This document shows, one piece after another, positions 6,612 to 8,953 of a stretch of DNA of 8,953 bases. Location: assembly GCA_900545755.1 (NCBI GenBank), contig URAG01000087.1, positions 1 through 8,953 on the forward strand, written 5' to 3'. The position numbers and the translations under genes are program-made. The first letter of the stretch is position 1, and the number at the start of each line of letters is the position of its first letter. Origin of the DNA: an uncultured Cloacibacillus sp. GTDB taxonomy: Bacteria > Synergistota > Synergistia > Synergistales > Synergistaceae. Under the pieces are notes generated by a model. That model was not told where the DNA came from. It was given only the letters and a program-made list of their open reading frames with translations, and searched no databases.

Positions 6612-7233
6612 CTTTCTTCACTCCTATAATCGTGCGTCCGGCGTACACCTTGTCGCCTATCTTTACATTCGGCTTGATAGAGGGCGGCAGATAGAGATCC
6701 ACCTTAGAACCCAACTTTATCATACCATATCTGCCGCCGCCGCGCACCACGTCGCCAGGCTTCACGCGGCAGACGATGCGCCGCGCCATGATGCCCGCTA
6801 TCTGCGTCAGGACGAACCGTCCGTACTCCGATTCCGCGCCGACGTAAAAGCGCTCGTTTATCTCCGAGGCCTTCGGCGCTATCGCGAACCATTTTTTGCC
6901 GGGGACGTACTTCGCGTAACCGACAGTGGCCGTCACAGGGAAGCGGTTGACGTGTACGTTGAAACCGCTCATGAATATGCCTATCTTCTCCGCCTTGCCG
7001 GTGTACTCGTGCTCCGACTCCTCTATCTCGACTATCGTGCCGTCCGCCGGGCTCAGGAAGTCCCCGTCGTCAAGCGGACGCTCCGGCTCGCGATCCGGGT
7101 CGCGGAAGAACCAGCATGCGAAGGCGAGCGGCACGCAGAGGCACACGCTTATCCACGGCGAGACGTACCACCCCGCCGCCATCATCAGCACGAGCGCGGC
7201 CACCGTCGGCCAGCCGTCGCGGGCAAGCCTCAC
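6604..7233 (-). CDS. psd: Phosphatidylserine decarboxylase proenzyme
   Basis: A 209-residue short-form phosphatidylserine decarboxylase, a pyruvoyl enzyme that converts phosphatidylserine to phosphatidylethanolamine at the inner membrane. A hydrophobic N-terminus (about 8-42) should anchor it. SPADG (61-65) and HVNR (94-97) hold the conserved aspartate and histidine of the self-processing triad, and LGS (174-176) is the cleavage site, where Ser176 would become the pyruvoyl group. Self-cleavage would leave a beta chain of about 175 residues and a small alpha chain of 34. The LGS motif without the E. coli threonine, and the small size, fit the short PSD class found in many bacteria and archaea. 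The GTG start is 1 nt after the gyrA stop, with GGAG (7240-7243) at 6-nt spacing. The direct neighbour pssA supplies its substrate. An archaetidylserine-type substrate is unlikely in this context. Confidence 0.93.
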   Translation of the reverse strand: MRLARDGWPTVAALVLMMAAGWYVSPWISVCLCVPLAFACWFFRDPDREPERPLDDGDFLSPADGTIVEIEESEHEYTGKAEKIGIFMSGFNVHVNRFPVTATVGYAKYVPGKKWFAIAPKASEINERFYVGAESEYGRFVLTQIAGIMARRIVCRVKPGDVVRGGGRYGMIKLGSKVDLYLPPSIKPNVKIGDKVYAGRTIIGVKKDG

Positions 7234-7234
7234 G

Positions 7235-8953
7235 CTAATCTCCGTTCTCGTCCTTGCGGACGATGCTGATGTCGGCCACTGCGTCGCCTTCGTCGAGGCT
7301 GACTATCGTATAGCCAGTCGCGGCGCGGCTCAGGGTCGAAATTTCCTTCGCGCCGATGCGCACCATGCGCCCGCGGCTCGTTATGACGATTATATCCTCG
7401 TCCTCCTGGACGCCCCACGCGCCGACGAGACTGCCGGTCTTCTCCGAGAGCTTCATCGCGCGCACGCCGTATCCGGCGCGGTGGTGCTGCGTAAATTCGT
7501 CGTAGGATGTGCGCTTTCCTATGCCATGCTCGCTTATGAAGAGCACCTCACGCCCCTCCGAGACGACGTCGCAGCCGACTACGCTGTCGCCTTCGTCAAG
7601 CCTGATGCCGCGCACGCCCTGCGCCTGGCGGCCCAGCGGACGGAATTCCTCCTCGTTGACACGAAGGGTCTGCCCCATCGCCGTCGTGAGAAGCAGGTCG
7701 TCGCTGCCGCTCGTCACGCGCACGCGCGCTATATCGTCGTCGTCCGCTATGCCAAGCACGCGGCGTCCCGCCCTCGTAAGCCCTTCAAGCTCCGTAACCG
7801 GCAGGCGCTTCGCGGTGCCGAGCTTCGTGACGAAGAATACGAATTTAGCTCCCTCGAGAGCGCTGTCCTTCATGCCGACGACCTTTTCGTCTTTTTCAAG
7901 CGTCACTATCGTTCCGATGAGCTTGCCCTTGCCCGTCTTAGGCTCCGGCAGCGAGAAGCCGCGCACGCCGAAAACGCGCCCGCGGTTCGTGAAAAGGTAG
8001 AGCGTCTTGTGCGTCGTTGTCGTCGTTATTAGCGAAATCTCATCCTCGGCCTTCGTCGCAACGCCCCTGACTCCCTTGCCGCCGCGCTGCTGCACGCGGT
8101 AGTCCTGGAGCGGCATACGGCGGATGTAGCCGTCGCGCGTCAGCGCCACGACGATGTCCTCCTCCGGGATGAGGTCTTCCGCCGCGACTTCTTCGACATC
8201 GTTTTCTATGTCGGTGCGGCGCTTGTCGCTGTAGGCGGCTTTGACCTCCTGGAGCTCGCTCTTTACGACCGAGTCGAGGACGACGTGGCTCGACAGTATG
8301 CTGTTGTAGCGTTCGATGTCCATAAGGAGCTGCGCGAGTTCTGCGTCGAGCTTCTCGCGCTCGAGTCCGGTGAGGCGCTGGAGGCGCATGTCGAGTATCG
8401 CCTGCGCCTGGATTTCAGTAAAATCGAGCTCAGACATGAGGTTGCCGCGCGCGGTCAGAGCGTCGTTCGAACCTCTGATTATGGCTATGACGCGGTCGAT
8501 AGCGTCGAGGGCGCGGAGCAGCCCTTCGACGATGTGCCGCCTGTCCTCGGCCTTGCGCAGGCGGAACTCCGTCCTGCGGCGCACGACCTCGCGGCGGTGG
8601 TTGAGGAATATCAGCACCATGTCTTTGAGCGGCAGTTCCTTCGTGCCGCCGTCGACTATGGCGAGGTTTATAACGCCGAAAGTCGTCTGGAGCTGAGTGC
8701 GCGAATAGAGCTGGCGCAGTACGAGGTTCGGGTCCGCGTCGCGCTGCAGCTCGACGACTATGCGCATTCCGTTTCTGTCGGATTCGTCGCGCAGGTCGGA
8801 AATGCCGTCGATGATGCCGGTCTGCGCGCCCTTTGCTATCGTCTCTATGAAATTGGTCTTGTTGACCATGTAGGGTATTTCGGTGATGAGTATTGCGCGC
8901 TTGCCCTTTTTCAGTTCTTCTATCTCGACGCGCCCGCGGACGATTATCTTTCC
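7235..8953 (-). CDS. gyrA: DNA gyrase subunit A (5'-truncated by window edge)
   Basis: The last 572 codons of GyrA; the frame runs off the right edge without a start. The subunit breaks and rejoins DNA and wraps it for ATP-driven negative supercoiling with GyrB. The visible part begins in the breakage-reunion domain at GKIIVRGRVEIEEL, then EIPYMVNK and LRDESDRNGMRI. The coiled-coil region follows (DMRLQRLTGLEREKLDAEL). The C-terminal beta-pinwheel shows six blades with repeated T/S-x-x-G-x-x-x-R cores (TRDGYIRR, TNRGRVFG, TKLGTAKR, TAMGQTLR, SEHGIGKR, TSRGRMVR). The GyrA-box QRGGKG at 8072-8089 identifies gyrase A rather than topoisomerase IV ParC. The active-site tyrosine and quinolone-resistance region lie outside the window. 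The protein ends in a short acidic tail (KDENGD). It is followed after 1 nt by psd. Confidence 0.98.
   Translation of the reverse strand, partial: GKIIVRGRVEIEELKKGKRAILITEIPYMVNKTNFIETIAKGAQTGIIDGISDLRDESDRNGMRIVVELQRDADPNLVLRQLYSRTQLQTTFGVINLAIVDGGTKELPLKDMVLIFLNHRREVVRRRTEFRLRKAEDRRHIVEGLLRALDAIDRVIAIIRGSNDALTARGNLMSELDFTEIQAQAILDMRLQRLTGLEREKLDAELAQLLMDIERYNSILSSHVVLDSVVKSELQEVKAAYSDKRRTDIENDVEEVAAEDLIPEEDIVVALTRDGYIRRMPLQDYRVQQRGGKGVRGVATKAEDEISLITTTTTHKTLYLFTNRGRVFGVRGFSLPEPKTGKGKLIGTIVTLEKDEKVVGMKDSALEGAKFVFFVTKLGTAKRLPVTELEGLTRAGRRVLGIADDDDIARVRVTSGSDDLLLTTAMGQTLRVNEEEFRPLGRQAQGVRGIRLDEGDSVVGCDVVSEGREVLFISEHGIGKRTSYDEFTQHHRAGYGVRAMKLSEKTGSLVGAWGVQEDEDIIVITSRGRMVRIGAKEISTLSRAATGYTIVSLDEGDAVADISIVRKDENGD

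Noticed and set aside
6926..8032. A 368-codon open frame on the plus strand opposite psd and gyrA
   Set aside because: The opposite strand encodes well-conserved GyrA and Psd motifs throughout. The plus frame has arginine/alanine-rich, low-complexity composition typical of antisense shadows in GC-rich DNA.

Overview
This GC-rich bacterial window has every convincing gene on the minus strand, read from right to left. In transcription order they are gyrA (5' end outside the window), psd, pssA, iorA, iorB, a CdaR/PucR-type regulator fused to a TRAP solute-binding (DctP) domain, and a second CdaR/PucR-type regulator. The phosphatidylethanolamine pathway (psd, pssA), the clostridial/archaeal-type indolepyruvate:ferredoxin oxidoreductase (iorAB) and the TRAP-binding domain together suggest an anaerobic, amino-acid-fermenting diderm. 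Synergistota (Cloacibacillus/Synergistes-like) is my best guess from context and not a demonstrated placement.

Right part (5865-8953): a tightly packed housekeeping operon. The gyrA stop lies 1 nt before the GTG of psd, and psd overlaps pssA by 8 nt. pssA makes phosphatidylserine from CDP-diacylglycerol and serine, and psd decarboxylates it to phosphatidylethanolamine. A strong intrinsic terminator (about 5806-5840) follows pssA.

Middle part (3353-5789): iorA and iorB, 3 nt apart, encode the two subunits of the enzyme that oxidatively decarboxylates aryl pyruvates to aryl-acetyl-CoA and reduces ferredoxin. A second terminator-like hairpin (3353-3390) closes this unit. The pssA terminator ends almost at the iorA Shine-Dalgarno sequence, so the iorAB promoter must lie upstream of, or overlap, the terminator.

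Left part (54-3192): two overlapping regulator genes of related architecture. The first is the most unusual object here. It has a complete CdaR/PucR-like regulator (sensor-like N-terminus, central region, HRNT helix-turn-helix), then after a linker of about 10-15 residues a nearly full-length DctP-type TRAP solute-binding domain with no signal peptide or membrane segment. It looks like a cytosolic one-component sensor that reuses a periplasmic transport receptor as its ligand-binding module. The second gene starts inside the 3' end of the first (20-nt overlap) and encodes the same kind of regulator without the DctP part. The targets of the pair are not visible and may lie beyond the left edge. 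No RNA genes, CRISPR arrays, insertion sequences or other mobile elements were seen, and no intergenic stretch exceeds 300 bases.
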